Below, piece by piece: positions 43,667 through 51,732 of a stretch of 64,000 bases of DNA (positions are counted from its first letter, which is position 1; each line of letters starts with the position of its first letter). The translations under genes were made by a program, and so were the position numbers. The notes beneath the pieces are model-generated. The model searched no databases, was not told the origin of the DNA, and saw only the letters and a program-made list of their open reading frames with translations. This DNA is from Curtobacterium sp. MCJR17_020 (GTDB taxonomy: Bacteria; Actinomycetota; Actinomycetes; Actinomycetales; Microbacteriaceae), in assembly GCF_003234365.2 (NCBI RefSeq), contig NZ_CP126261.1, positions 62,001 through 126,000 on the forward strand, given 5' to 3'.

Positions 43667-44623
43667 ATGGCGGTGGAGGAGCATCGGGAAGCGATGTCGG
43701 GTCGCGTTGACGAGTTCGAGGCTCGACTCGCAACCGTGTTCGGGCGGGTACCGGATGGTGGCACGCATCGGCTTGAGCTGCGACGCGCTGGGGACGATGA
43801 CGTGTCGATCACACGAGTGTTGTGTGATGCCGGCCGGGCGGGGAGCGTGGAACAGCCAACACACCACCTCCTTGTCGCCGTTGGGGACGGGGACGCCACG
43901 TTCACCGCTGATGACGGTGAGGTATTCACGGCGTCTCCTGAGGTCCCTGTTCTGCTGCGTGCGGGAACCCGGTACTCCTACGTCGTCACCGGAACGCGGC
44001 TGGCGTTACTGCAAATCTCCGACCAGCTGTTGCAAGCCGCCGGCACCTCCGCACGTGGTGCACGGCCGGACCGGGTGATGTTGTCGCAGCCACGAACCGA
44101 GGAGGACTGCCGGTCACTGCTCGCACTGATCCGCGACGCCGGTCACGTGATCAGCGGTCCGAGCATCAGCGTCCCCGCGAGGATCCGCCTCCACGACACC
44201 ATCGCCAACCATGTGCTGTCGGTGCTGACAGCCGACACCACTGCCGCCCCTTCCGGACTGTTCGGTCACGTCGCGACCGCTGACTCCTTGATCCGGCGAC
44301 AGCTGCCGGCGCCGGTCGCGCCGGCAGAACTCGCGGCCGCGGCCAGGATCAGCCTTCGTACCTTGCAGCAAGCGTTCCAAGAACAACTCGATCAGACCCC
44401 CACCGAGTACGTCCGCGCCGCCCGACTCGACCTCGCACGCGACGCACTCGCCGGGGCGGACGCGGACGCGACGGTGACAAGCGTGGCGGTGGCGTGTGGG
44501 TTCCGGCACCTTGGCCGTTTCGCCGCCGCATACAGCGAACGGTTCGGGGAACAGCCCCGAGATACCCTCCGGCACGGCCGGCAGTCCGCAACACGTATCG
44601 AGGCCGCGCAGTCGCGACGGTAA
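43667..44623 (+). CDS. AraC family regulator
   Basis: About 318 residues. N-terminal half is an AraC-type ligand-binding domain (cupin-like, GDGDATFTADDGEVF); the C-terminal HTH pair covers the last 100 residues (LAAAARISLRTLQQAFQEQL and VAVACGFRHLGRFAAAYSERFGEQP). The start is uncertain among GTG 43658, ATG 43667 and ATG 43691; none has ideal spacing. It is convergent with the dehydrogenase gene that follows. Confidence 0.85.
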   Translation: MAVEEHREAMSGRVDEFEARLATVFGRVPDGGTHRLELRRAGDDDVSITRVLCDAGRAGSVEQPTHHLLVAVGDGDATFTADDGEVFTASPEVPVLLRAGTRYSYVVTGTRLALLQISDQLLQAAGTSARGARPDRVMLSQPRTEEDCRSLLALIRDAGHVISGPSISVPARIRLHDTIANHVLSVLTADTTAAPSGLFGHVATADSLIRRQLPAPVAPAELAAAARISLRTLQQAFQEQLDQTPTEYVRAARLDLARDALAGADADATVTSVAVACGFRHLGRFAAAYSERFGEQPRDTLRHGRQSATRIEAAQSRR

Positions 44624-44642
44624 TCCGGTGCGCCTGTGCTCG

Positions 44643-45554
44643 TCACCGGCGGAGCTGCTGGTCCGCGCGCTCTTCGAGCAGCCGCACGGCAAGGAGCTCG
44701 CCGAGCCGGTCACCGTACCGGTCCAGCGCTTCCCGGTGAAGCACCGCTGAGGCATCGAGCACCGGGCTGTCGACACCACTATCCGCCCGGAGGGACGCGA
44801 CGATGTCGAGTTCCTCGACGACACGGTCGATCCCGAAGGTGGTGAGGTAGTCCCCGTCCAAGAGCCGGCCGGCGTCGTGTTCGAGGAACTGGCTCGAGCC
44901 GGCACTGCCGCGCAGCAGCCGATGCAGGTGCTCGGTCGGGAGCCCCAGCTTGGTGCCGATCAGCATCGCCTCGGATGCGGCGGCGGCGTTCGCGAACCAC
45001 AGCGCGTTAGCAAGGAGCTTCACGATCTGGCCGTCCTCGACGCGATCGCCAACACGGCGAATCCCATTGGGAGCGGCAAGGCGCGCCATGATCGGGAGTG
45101 CTCGCTCGACCGCGGCGGCGGTGCCACTGACGAAGAACCCCAACTCCGCAGCTGCTGCTTCCGCAGGCGAGCCGCCCATCGGCGCACTCACCACCTGCAC
45201 GCCCCAAACGGCCGCCTCCTGCGCGAGCGACAGCGTCGTCTCCGGCGACCCGGAGGTGCAGTCGATCCACAACGACCCCGGCGCGAGCGATGGAAGCGCC
45301 AAACAGGCGACGTCGTTGAGTTCTCGAGGGCCTGGAAGCACGGTGACGAGTACCTCGCACGAGACCGCCAGGTCCTCGACCGAGTCGGCCCACTCGACGC
45401 CGTTGCCATCGAACGCGCGCATCCGGCCGCGATCGATGTCGTAGACCGCGATCGAGAACGAGCGCTGCAATGCACGTGCGATCGGCGCGCCCATTCGCCC
45501 GACACCGACAACCCCGATCCGCCCCAATCTCGTTGCCGCTCGCACTTCGTCCAT
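44643..45554 (-). CDS. NAD(P)-dependent beta-hydroxyacid dehydrogenase
   Basis: About 303 residues, 6-phosphogluconate/3-hydroxyisobutyrate dehydrogenase superfamily. N-terminal Rossmann motif GVVGVGRMGAPIAR, substrate loop DCTSGSPETT, SAPMGGSPAEA, and the catalytic-lysine helix GQIVKLLANALWF. The Met at 45554 (MDEVRAATRLGR) is chosen as nearest to the fold; Met at 45572 is possible. Substrate unknown; imine reductases share this fold. Confidence 0.85.
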   Translation of the reverse strand: MDEVRAATRLGRIGVVGVGRMGAPIARALQRSFSIAVYDIDRGRMRAFDGNGVEWADSVEDLAVSCEVLVTVLPGPRELNDVACLALPSLAPGSLWIDCTSGSPETTLSLAQEAAVWGVQVVSAPMGGSPAEAAAAELGFFVSGTAAAVERALPIMARLAAPNGIRRVGDRVEDGQIVKLLANALWFANAAAASEAMLIGTKLGLPTEHLHRLLRGSAGSSQFLEHDAGRLLDGDYLTTFGIDRVVEELDIVASLRADSGVDSPVLDASAVLHREALDRYGDRLGELLAVRLLEERADQQLRR

Positions 45555-45589
45555 GCGCCCACTCTGTCCCATGCCGCGGGCCGCCAGCA

Positions 45590-45708
45590 CCGTTCCAGCT
45601 CACCGCGGACGACCTCGCCGCGATCGACGCCCTCGACACGGGCGGCCGTGGCAGTATCCCGGTCGACTTCATCAACCTCGAACGCAACAAGGAGTGGCGA
45701 CCACCGCA
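45590..45708 (+). pseudogene. Possible C-terminal fragment of an aldo/keto reductase
   Basis: The stretch FQLTADDLAAIDALDTGGRG resembles the closing helix of aldo/keto reductases. It has no upstream gene body and runs directly into the hairpin terminator. Short match, hence low confidence. Confidence 0.35.
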
Positions 45709-45712
45709 GACA

Positions 45713-45751
45713 GACGGGGGCCCGGTGCACGACGTGCACCGGGCCCCCGTC
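45713..45751. terminator. Strong bidirectional terminator
   Basis: Perfect 18-bp stem (GACGGGGGCCCGGTGCAC with its reverse complement) and a 3-nt loop GAC. It lies between a plus-strand remnant and the minus-strand membrane protein/Hsp20 genes. Confidence 0.85.
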
Positions 45752-45799
45752 CGTCTGTTGCCGATTACCCGAGGCGATGGCCAGCCGCACCGACCATCA

Positions 45800-46087
45800 T
45801 CACCGTCCCGTGTCCGTGTCATCCGCACGCGGCGGGTTGAACAGGCTCCAGTACGCACGGACGGCGCTCCAGCCTGCGATGAGCAGAACGGTGCCGGCGA
45901 CCGCCGCGACCCAGGGCAGGACGGGCGAACGCTCCCAGAGCGAGGGGTCGGCGAGCCACAGCAGGAAGTTCCCCATGAGGCTCCCGGTCGCACCGAGCAG
46001 TGCCGCCGTGCGCCGGTCGAGGCTGGACAGCGTGAGCGCGATTGTCACCGCGGCCATAGCGGCGACGGCATTGACCATGTCGAACAC
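45800..46087 (-). CDS. Small membrane protein downstream of Hsp20
   Basis: 95 residues with three hydrophobic helices (about 4-22, 28-46 and 55-78) and an acidic tail. No family recognised. It lies 11 bp after the hsp20 stop on the same strand, so it is probably co-transcribed with the heat-shock gene. Confidence 0.65.
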   Translation of the reverse strand: MFDMVNAVAAMAAVTIALTLSSLDRRTAALLGATGSLMGNFLLWLADPSLWERSPVLPWVAAVAGTVLLIAGWSAVRAYWSLFNPPRADDTDTGR

Positions 46088-46098
46088 CGCTGCGGCTC

Positions 46099-46530
46099 CT
46101 ACTCCCCGGAGCCGACGGCGAGCTGCTCGCGACCGCCACCCGTGGTCACCGCGATCTTGCGCGGCTTCGCAGACTCCTTCACCGGGATGGTGACGCTCAG
46201 CACACCATTGTCGTAGCCGGCCTCGATGCGCTCGGAATCCAGCCCGTCACCGAGGGTGAGCTGGCGGACGTAGGTGCCCGGCTGTCGCTCCCTCGTGAGC
46301 CACTGCGACCCCTCCGGTGCGCCGAGGGTGCGCTCTGCACGGATGGTCAGGACAGAGCCGTCCACGTCGATGTCGACAGAGCCCGGGTCGATGCCGGGCA
46401 GGTCGACGTCGAGGACGTAGTGGTCCCCCGTGCGGTACAGGTCCATCGGCATCGAGCGCGGCCCCGTGGACCCGAGGAGGGCACCAGCGAGACGGTCGAG
46501 CTCGCGGAACGGGTCGAGGTTCATCGTCAT
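46099..46530 (-). CDS. Hsp20 / alpha-crystallin family small heat-shock protein
   Basis: ATP-independent chaperone that holds unfolding proteins as oligomers. 143 residues: N-terminal FRELDRLAGALLG, alpha-crystallin core (MDLYRTGDHYVLDVDLPGIDPGSVDI, then LTIRAERT, and DSERIEAGYDNGVLSVTIPV) and a short C-terminal extension. ATG at 46530 follows GAAGGAGTTG. The upstream region carries both a HAIR and a CIRCE operator, so expression should rise on heat stress. Confidence 0.92.
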   Translation of the reverse strand: MTMNLDPFRELDRLAGALLGSTGPRSMPMDLYRTGDHYVLDVDLPGIDPGSVDIDVDGSVLTIRAERTLGAPEGSQWLTRERQPGTYVRQLTLGDGLDSERIEAGYDNGVLSVTIPVKESAKPRKIAVTTGGGREQLAVGSGE

Positions 46531-46555
46531 GGAAAACAACTCCTTCGTGTCTGCT

Positions 46556-46576
46556 GTTGAGTCCCCTCGACTCAAC
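46556..46576. promoter_or_regulatory. HAIR operator (HspR site) upstream of hsp20
   Basis: GTTGAGT-N7-ACTCAAC, one base per half from the HspR consensus CTTGAGT-N7-ACTCAAG. It lies 26 bp before the hsp20 start, so binding would block transcription. Confidence 0.8.
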
Positions 46577-46586
46577 TGTCAACGTT

Positions 46587-46613
46587 CTAGCACTCGACCC
46601 TTGAGAGTGCCAA
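46587..46613. promoter_or_regulatory. CIRCE operator (HrcA site) upstream of hsp20
   Basis: CTAGCACTC-N9-GAGTGCCAA differs from the CIRCE consensus (TTAGCACTC-N9-GAGTGCTAA) at one base in each half. On the minus strand it overlaps a plausible promoter, TTGGCA-18 nt-TAGAAC. Confidence 0.85.
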
Positions 46614-46789
46614 AAACTCGCTCGGAAAATGCTCGGAGCGCCTCCGCGGGATCTCTCCCTGCGGCGACCAAAGGCAGGCGCTCGAGACGACGAGTTAGCT
46701 CGCCACCGTGCTGGGCGCCCGGTGACCGATCGGCTACCGGGACGAGATCACGACACGGAGCGCGGCGAGAACGACGACACCGGACGAAG

Positions 46790-47310
46790 CTGCTCACACC
46801 TCCCGTCGCTCTGACAGCGGCCAGCGGCACACGCCTCCCGAACTGATTCGACTCGTCGAGGGGTTGGCGCTGTCGCGGCCGCGACCATCCGTCGCGACGC
46901 TGCACCGGCTCGTGGCCGAACGTGCAGCCAGCGAGGGAACAACCGCACCGTCGTACTCAACGGTGCGACGAATCATCCGAGGTCTCGACCCCGCGATGAT
47001 CACGCTCGCCCTCGACGGGCCGACCTCGTACCGCGACAAACACGAACTGGTACTTCGGCGCCGAGCGAACCGTCCGAACCACGTCTGGCAAGCCGACCAC
47101 ACCATGCTCGACATCCTCATCCGAGGTGCCGATGACAAACCCGACCGGCCGTGGCTGACCGTCATCCTCGACGACCACTCGCGCGCCATCTGCGGGTACA
47201 TGGTCTTCTCCGGCGCACCGTCGGCGATGAACACAGCGCTCGCGCTCCGGCAAGCGATCTGGCCTAAGCCCGATCCGGCCTGGGCAATGTGCGGCGTCCC
47301 CCGACGTGCT
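46790..47310 (+). pseudogene. Transposase/integrase fragment (DDE, Mu or IS481-like)
   Basis: Open frame without the natural start or end: an HTH-like segment (SVATLHRLVAERA, SYSTVRRIIRGL) and the start of an rve integrase core (NHVWQADHTMLDILI with the first catalytic Asp, then PWLTVILDDHSRAICGY with the second). The third acidic residue and the C-terminus are missing after about 47310, where sequence changes to insertion-sequence end repeats. Confidence 0.75.
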
Positions 47311-47704
47311 GCACGTCGATCACGTGGTTCTGTCAGTCTCGTTCAGGACCAGGGTGACGGTCTGATTCAGGACCACTTGGCTGCTGTGCGGTGTGTTGTG
47401 TCGGCTTGATTCAGGACCACCCGGACGGTTGTTTTGCGCGCTCACCGTGAGCGCGGGAAGCGTGGTGGTCGGATGGGAAGTCGCATGCAGCTGTTCGCTC
47501 AGATCCACCTTCGACGCCATCCTGGGTCCTCCCGTTCAAGCACATGACTGCTGACGGGACCACGTTCAGGTGGGGCCACTTATCTCCGACACAACCGCCC
47601 GGCGCGTCGGCAAGTGGAGCCACTCAACTCCGACAAACCGGGTCCAAACAACGCTGACAGAGACACTCATCCTTGTCCTCCGACGCTGGCGTAACGTCCG
47701 ATCC
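47311..47704. repeat. Insertion-sequence end repeats, two kinds
   Basis: TTCAGGACCA occurs at 47342-47351, 47366-47375 and 47410-47419. A 22-bp imperfect repeat beginning GTGG(G/A)GCCACT lies at 47570-47591 and 47614-47635. Multiple short terminal repeats of this kind are typical of IS21-family ends. A minus-strand frame starting MASKVDLSEQLHAT (ATG 47520) may be the first codons of a lost IS transposase. No intact transposase remains. Confidence 0.5.
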
Positions 47705-47992
47705 ATGTCAGGTGCCGGCGTTTCTTGCTTCCGGTGCGGGGCACCGCTCCCCGCCGACGCGGCGCGGTGCACCAGGTGCAGGACGCGGATCGGTTTCGCG
47801 GACGGAGCGCGGCCGACACCGCCAGTCCCGGTGCAGTGCGCGATGTGCAGCACCCTGCTCGATCCGCTGGCAGCGACGTGCCGGCGTTGTGGCGCGGTGC
47901 AGCCGCCGGCCGAGTGCCGGCACTGCGGATCGGCCATCCCACGCGACGGCCGTTACTGCGGAGAGTGCGGCCGAGAGCGATTCGGCATCTGA
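47705..47992 (+). CDS. Zinc-ribbon protein
   Basis: 95 residues containing four CxxC knuckles in order: CFRCGAPL, CTRCRTRI, CAMCSTLL...CRRCGA and CRHCGS...CGECG. These pair into two zinc ribbons of the double-zinc-ribbon kind. Likely binds nucleic acid or protein; target unknown. ATG chosen as the first Met before the first knuckle. Confidence 0.65.
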   Translation: MSGAGVSCFRCGAPLPADAARCTRCRTRIGFADGARPTPPVPVQCAMCSTLLDPLAATCRRCGAVQPPAECRHCGSAIPRDGRYCGECGRERFGI

Positions 47993-48330
47993 CGGCGGGG
48001 TATCCGCTTAGCTCAGCGCCGGCTCGGCCGTCTTGTGCGAGTACGAAACGGCAAGCCCCATACGGCGGTGATTTCCTACAAGCCGCGGCCGCGACCGCCG
48101 AGCTGCAGTGACGTCGAGGAGGTCCTCGAGCGACGAGCTCGACGGCATAAGCGGATACGCCTCACCGCTTCTCGACGGCGCTGCTGGGGGCTTCCGTGGG
48201 TCGATCGACTCGGATACCCTGCCGTGGGGCTCGGTTAGAGCTTGCTCCTGTGTCCCCGGCTCGCCGTCCGTTCGCGGTGAGGTCGCGGCGGCGGTGCCGG
48301 ACCAGTGGGGCACTGGCACCGCCGCCCGAT
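47993..48330. other. Intergenic stretch without a confident gene
   Basis: About 340 bp; a plus-strand 67-codon frame at 48035 starts MRVRNGKPHTAVISYKPR but lacks a clear ribosome-binding site or family. Nothing else seen. Confidence 0.3.
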
Positions 48331-48543
48331 CTACTTCCGCCAGATCGCGTTCGCGGCTGCGTGCTCCGGGCAGAAGTCCCCGAGCCGGCGCGCACCCTCG
48401 CCGTGGTCGGCGGTGAGCCACCCATGTTCCCGCGCGACGGTGCGTGCGCCGTCGATGCTGTCGCCGGGGAAGTCCATCGGCGCGATGAACGCCCCACAGG
48501 GGCGGAAGTCGCACCGCACCACGACGGTCTGCATGGCGCTCAT
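48331..48543 (-). CDS. Small Cys/His protein, element copy 2
   Basis: 70 residues; paralogue of the gene at 22868. Shared frame: VRCDxxPC near the start, SIDGARTVAREHGWLTA in the core, DFCPEH and a final AIWRK. Three Cys and one His at matching places suggest one zinc site. Presence in both mobile patches suggests an accessory role in such elements. Confidence 0.65.
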   Translation of the reverse strand: MSAMQTVVVRCDFRPCGAFIAPMDFPGDSIDGARTVAREHGWLTADHGEGARRLGDFCPEHAAANAIWRK

Positions 48544-48596
48544 GGTCCTATCCTCTCGCCGGCTGCGGTGTCGGCGCTGGTTCGTACGATCCACTC

Positions 48597-48881
48597 GTGG
48601 GATCACGTCGACGGGACCGGTACACCGCGCCAGAAGATGCGCGGTTCTCGCTGCCCCCGGAGGCGATCGGCGCACCCATCGAGGGCGCCGGACGCCATCC
48701 CGTACGCGCGTGGGTGCTCCGGAACGATGGCACCCTGCATCGCGTCGAAGCGGTCGCGGTGTCGTCGACGCCGGACGCCGTGTGCGTCCGCTGGCGTGAC
48801 GGCAAGCACATGGTCCAGTCGTGGGTGTGGCGCACCGCAGTGCGCCACCGTGCACGACCGGCAGCAGTGGACGCGGCCTGA
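48597..48881 (+). CDS. Small basic hypothetical protein
   Basis: 94 codons from GTG. Basic N-terminus, then beta-like RAWVLRNDGTLHRVEAVAVS and VCVRWRDGKHMVQSWVW, which could be a small barrel. It is divergent from the Cys/His gene and followed by a good terminator, which supports a real transcription unit. Confidence 0.5.
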   Translation: MGSRRRDRYTAPEDARFSLPPEAIGAPIEGAGRHPVRAWVLRNDGTLHRVEAVAVSSTPDAVCVRWRDGKHMVQSWVWRTAVRHRARPAAVDAA

Positions 48882-48885
48882 CGTA

Positions 48886-48914
48886 GAAGAGGGCCAGCAG
48901 CGCCGGCCCTCTTC
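48886..48914. terminator. Terminator between convergent genes
   Basis: GAAGAGGGCC and GGCCCTCTTC perfect 10-bp arms with a 9-nt loop, placed between the plus-strand small gene and the minus-strand gene at 48941. Confidence 0.75.
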
Positions 48915-48940
48915 GTGATCGTGCGGACGAGTGCCACGCC

Positions 48941-49228
48941 CTATTCCTCGGCGGACAACGCCGCCAGCGGTGACTTCGCCTGGATCAGGGTCCGAGCGAA
49001 CTCCCGGAACCGGCGAGTGTGCTCCTTGTGGCCACTGGTGAGCTACCCGCCCTGCAACGCCACGAACAGCTCGCCGCCGTGTGTCAGGGTGACCCGGACC
49101 ATCGTCCGGCGGTAGTCAACCTCGTGGGCGTCCAGCAGCTCCACGAGGGCAACCGCATCGGGATTGAGAATCCCGTAGCCCGCCTCGGCCCCCTGAGTTG
49201 CATCCGTGCACAACGTGACTTCGATCAT
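48941..49228 (-). CDS. Small hypothetical protein with an in-frame TAG
   Basis: Reading from ATG 49228 gives 61 codons (EVTLCTDATQGAEAGYGIL...ELFVALQGG) and then TAG at 49043-49045. The same frame continues for 33 more codons with good coding character (HKEHTRRFREFARTLIQ, SPLAALSAEE) to a second TAG at 48941. Both parts look like one protein of about 95 residues broken by an amber codon: pseudogene, sequencing error or readthrough. Downstream of ssb on the same strand. Confidence 0.5.
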
Positions 49229-49268
49229 TGGTTCTTCTCCAGTCTCGACCGGCGCTTGGTCGTGCAGC

Positions 49269-49661
49269 TCACGCGGGCTGTGCCGGCGCTTCCCGCTCCC
49301 ACACCACGGCCGGCTCGTCGGGCTGCTCTTCCTGCTTGGCCGGCAGGTTCGGCATAATGCCGAACCGGTCGGCCCGCAGGATGCGGTTGTACTGCGTCGT
49401 GTCGCCGTTCTTCCACGACTCGGTATGTTCCTTGCCGACGACGATCACGCCGGTGCCCTTGCTGAGGTTCGTGGCGGCGCTCTCGCCGGTCTCGAACCAC
49501 GCCTCGACCAGGTGCGTGGTGGGGGCGTCGTCGCTGACCCGCTTCCCCGACCGGTAGCTGCCGGTGTTCTCGACCACGCGGAACCTGGTCACCTTGGCCT
49601 TGCCGACGTCCTGCACAACAGGATCGGCGGCGAGGTGGCCCCACACGGTGCGCTCAGCCAT
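49269..49661 (-). CDS. ssb: Single-stranded DNA-binding protein
   Basis: 130 residues, OB fold: TVWGHLAADPVVQ at the start, KVTRFRVVENTGSYRSGKRV, HLVEAWFETGESAATNLSKGTGVIVVGK and a closing TESWKNGDTTQYNRI. The C-terminal tail lacks the usual acidic DDDIPF tip of chromosomal SSB, as in many plasmid or phage versions. It overlaps the upstream membrane-protein stop by 8 bp. Probably protects single strands during transfer or replication of an element. Confidence 0.85.
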   Translation of the reverse strand: MAERTVWGHLAADPVVQDVGKAKVTRFRVVENTGSYRSGKRVSDDAPTTHLVEAWFETGESAATNLSKGTGVIVVGKEHTESWKNGDTTQYNRILRADRFGIMPNLPAKQEEQPDEPAVVWEREAPAQPA

Positions 49662-49870
49662 TGGTCCGGTCCTTGCTTGGGATGGCCACGCCGGTGGCCA
49701 CTTCGGGGTAGATGGGTTCGAGCGGCCGGACAGCGCGAACGAGCCGGGTCACGGCAAAGCGGATCGCGATACCGACCAGGGATGCAGAGATGATCAGTAC
49801 GGCCGAGGCGATGAGTACGCCGGCGTTGTAGTCCTGGTCCGCGGTGAGGGCTGACGTTCTGCGCCGCAGA
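49654..49870 (-). CDS. Small membrane protein, start unclear
   Basis: The C-terminal part reads LTADQDYNAGVLIASAVLIIS followed by a second half ending VATGVAIPSKDRTNG: one hydrophobic helix with a cytoplasmic tail. There is no ATG, GTG or TTG in the expected place; a CTG follows AGGAG near 49870, so the gene either uses a rare start or has lost its beginning. Translationally coupled to ssb. Confidence 0.4.
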
Positions 49871-49985
49871 TTGCTCCTATCGGCTGGGGATCGGAGGACC
49901 AGCGTTGGGAAGGCGTTGCTCTGGCGAATGTGGCGACGGAGAAGGTTGCGGGGCTTCTTGTCGGCCGCATCGATGTTCGGTGCGG

Positions 49986-50483
49986 TCAGTTGAGGGTGCA
50001 GGTGTAGACACCGATGCCGATCAGGCCGGCGCTGACGCCTTGGGCACTGTTGGTGCTGATGGCTGTCCAGGTTCCGAGGACTGTTTGGGCTTGGATGACG
50101 AAGGAGTTCAGTGAGACGAGGTTGCCGATCGCGCCGGCGGTGATGATGGTCCGGTAGCGGCCAGTGCTGTCGGGTCCGGTTGTGGTGGTACCGCTGGGGG
50201 TGATGATGTTGGCGAGTTCGTGGGTGACGGTGCCGGATGCGGCCCATTGCACGTTCCCGGCGGTGAGAGTGGGGACGGCGGTTGTGGCGTAGTGCCAGGT
50301 GACGGTGATGTCCCCTGCCGTGTTGCCGCAGCTATCGAAGGTAGGGGCGGGCAGCGTGGCCGCGGTGAATTGTGCGGCGGCCGTTTCGGTGTCGGTCCAC
50401 GCCGCGGCGGTGCCCTGGGGTACGAGGAGTACCGCGGAGAGCAGCCCGGCGATGGTGGCGGCGGTCCAGCGTGCCCGGTTCAT
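49986..50483 (-). CDS. SipW-type exported protein
   Basis: 165 residues. Signal peptide (basic MNRARW, hydrophobic core, GTAAA) followed by AWTDTETAAAQFTAATL, the W-x-D... F-T-A signature of proteins processed by SipW-like signal peptidases. The mature part is beta-rich with Cys 52 and Cys 162. One of three such proteins here; the ATG overlaps the stop of the LAxTG gene. Probably part of a surface fibre or matrix. Confidence 0.75.
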   Translation of the reverse strand: MNRARWTAATIAGLLSAVLLVPQGTAAAWTDTETAAAQFTAATLPAPTFDSCGNTAGDITVTWHYATTAVPTLTAGNVQWAASGTVTHELANIITPSGTTTTGPDSTGRYRTIITAGAIGNLVSLNSFVIQAQTVLGTWTAISTNSAQGVSAGLIGIGVYTCTLN

Positions 50484-51157
50484 GGTCGCCGTCTCCGCGT
50501 GCGTCTTGGCGCGAGGCGTGCCAGAAGTGTCCCGGCGGTGACGCTCAGTGCGGCGGCCAGAGCGCAGAGGGTCAGGTGTGTTCCGGTGTAGGCGAGTGTC
50601 CCGGTCGGTGTTCGGGTGTTCCGTGCGGGGGTGGGGTCGTCTCCTGTCGCGGACAGCTTGATGGTTACGGCGACCGTTTTGGGTCCCGCAGTTGAGACGG
50701 GTTGCGTGATCTGCGCGAGGAGGAACAGCTGTGCGGGGATGGTTATGGCTGCGGCGATTGGGGAAGCGGTGCCGGTGAGTTCGTTCATCGGAGTCGGCCG
50801 CACGATGCGGTGTTTCGTGGCGGGGCATGATGCCTGCTGCCATGCGGCGGTGCAGCTTGAAAGTGCGATTGTCAATGCGTGTGTGGGCGCGCCGGATGGT
50901 CCTGTTGCTGTCACGGCACCCAGCAGGGTTCGCACGGTGATCGGTGCTGTGGTGATTCCGATCTCCCAATAGGCCGGCGACTTTGGCGCAACGGTCATGG
51001 TGACTGGGGTGCCCGAGAGCCGGAGTGCTCCGTGGATGTCCTTGGGTGTTTTCGGTTCGGCTGCTGCGGCGGTGGGGAGTCCGACGATTAGTAGTGCGAG
51101 CGCTATCCCGGCCCAGAGCGGTCCGGTCCGGTGCGGTGTTGCCGGCGCGGTGCTCAC
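50480..51157 (-). CDS. Surface protein with LAxTG sorting signal
   Basis: 225 residues: signal peptide (core ALALLIVGLPTAAAA), an extracellular beta-rich domain, then LAYTG near residue 190 followed by a hydrophobic helix and an Arg-rich end (RLAPRRTRRRRP). That is the architecture of class E sortase substrates (LAxTG), common in high-GC Gram-positives. No sortase is encoded in the window. Coupled to the signal peptidase gene by an ATGA overlap. Confidence 0.75.
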   Translation of the reverse strand: MSTAPATPHRTGPLWAGIALALLIVGLPTAAAAEPKTPKDIHGALRLSGTPVTMTVAPKSPAYWEIGITTAPITVRTLLGAVTATGPSGAPTHALTIALSSCTAAWQQASCPATKHRIVRPTPMNELTGTASPIAAAITIPAQLFLLAQITQPVSTAGPKTVAVTIKLSATGDDPTPARNTRTPTGTLAYTGTHLTLCALAAALSVTAGTLLARLAPRRTRRRRP

Positions 51158-51732
51158 GTGTCGCTGCGATCGTCGACGGTGTCTGGTGCGGGATTATCTG
51201 TGTCGGCGGCCTCGCGGTCGGGCCACAGGGACCACATGACGAGCGCGGCGACGCCGAGGGCGAGGCCGCCGACCACGGCGGGTTGTGACAGCCACACCAC
51301 CGCGTACGCGAGGCGGGGAGCGGACCAGATGACCAGGCGCACGTGGCTCACCCGGTACGGGTTCGGGTCGGCTGCGTCATTCGCGTCGCCGCGCAACTGC
51401 AACGTCGCGGAACCGTCCGTGTTGGGTGTCACGGACACGACGCGGTGCGTGATGGGCAACTGTCCGGCCCGGTCGACTGTGACGACCTGGCCGACGTGTG
51501 CTTCCGCGGCCGGGATCTGTTTCACGATCGCGAGGGACCCGGTCGGGATCGTGGGAGCCATCGACCCGGTCCGGAACATGATCAAGGTGATGTGCAGCGT
51601 CAGCGCCAGGATCACGAGGATGATGCACACCGCACCACCCGCCGCTGCGACGTTGAACAGCAGCCCCCGGACCATCCGGAGCACACGCTCGCGGGGCCGT
51701 TGTTGCTGACGAGCTGGTGTCTGCGGGCTCAT
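51154..51732 (-). CDS. SipW-type signal peptidase I
   Basis: 192 residues. N-terminal membrane helix (about 22-52), catalytic Ser 57 in FRTGSMAPTIPTGS, and THRVV with His 96 in place of the Lys used by ordinary bacterial enzymes: the Ser/His type found in SipW and in archaeal/ER enzymes. A second membrane helix at the C-terminus (about 158-178). Such enzymes cleave TasA/camelysin-type precursors; three candidate substrates flank it. Start at ATG 51732, which overlaps the upstream stop. Confidence 0.88.
   Translation of the reverse strand: MSPQTPARQQQRPRERVLRMVRGLLFNVAAAGGAVCIILVILALTLHITLIMFRTGSMAPTIPTGSLAIVKQIPAAEAHVGQVVTVDRAGQLPITHRVVSVTPNTDGSATLQLRGDANDAADPNPYRVSHVRLVIWSAPRLAYAVVWLSQPAVVGGLALGVAALVMWSLWPDREAADTDNPAPDTVDDRSDT

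Noticed and set aside
47342..47419. Three copies of TTCAGGACCA, considered as a CRISPR or iteron array
   Set aside because: Spacing is uneven and short, and the surroundings are insertion-sequence ends.
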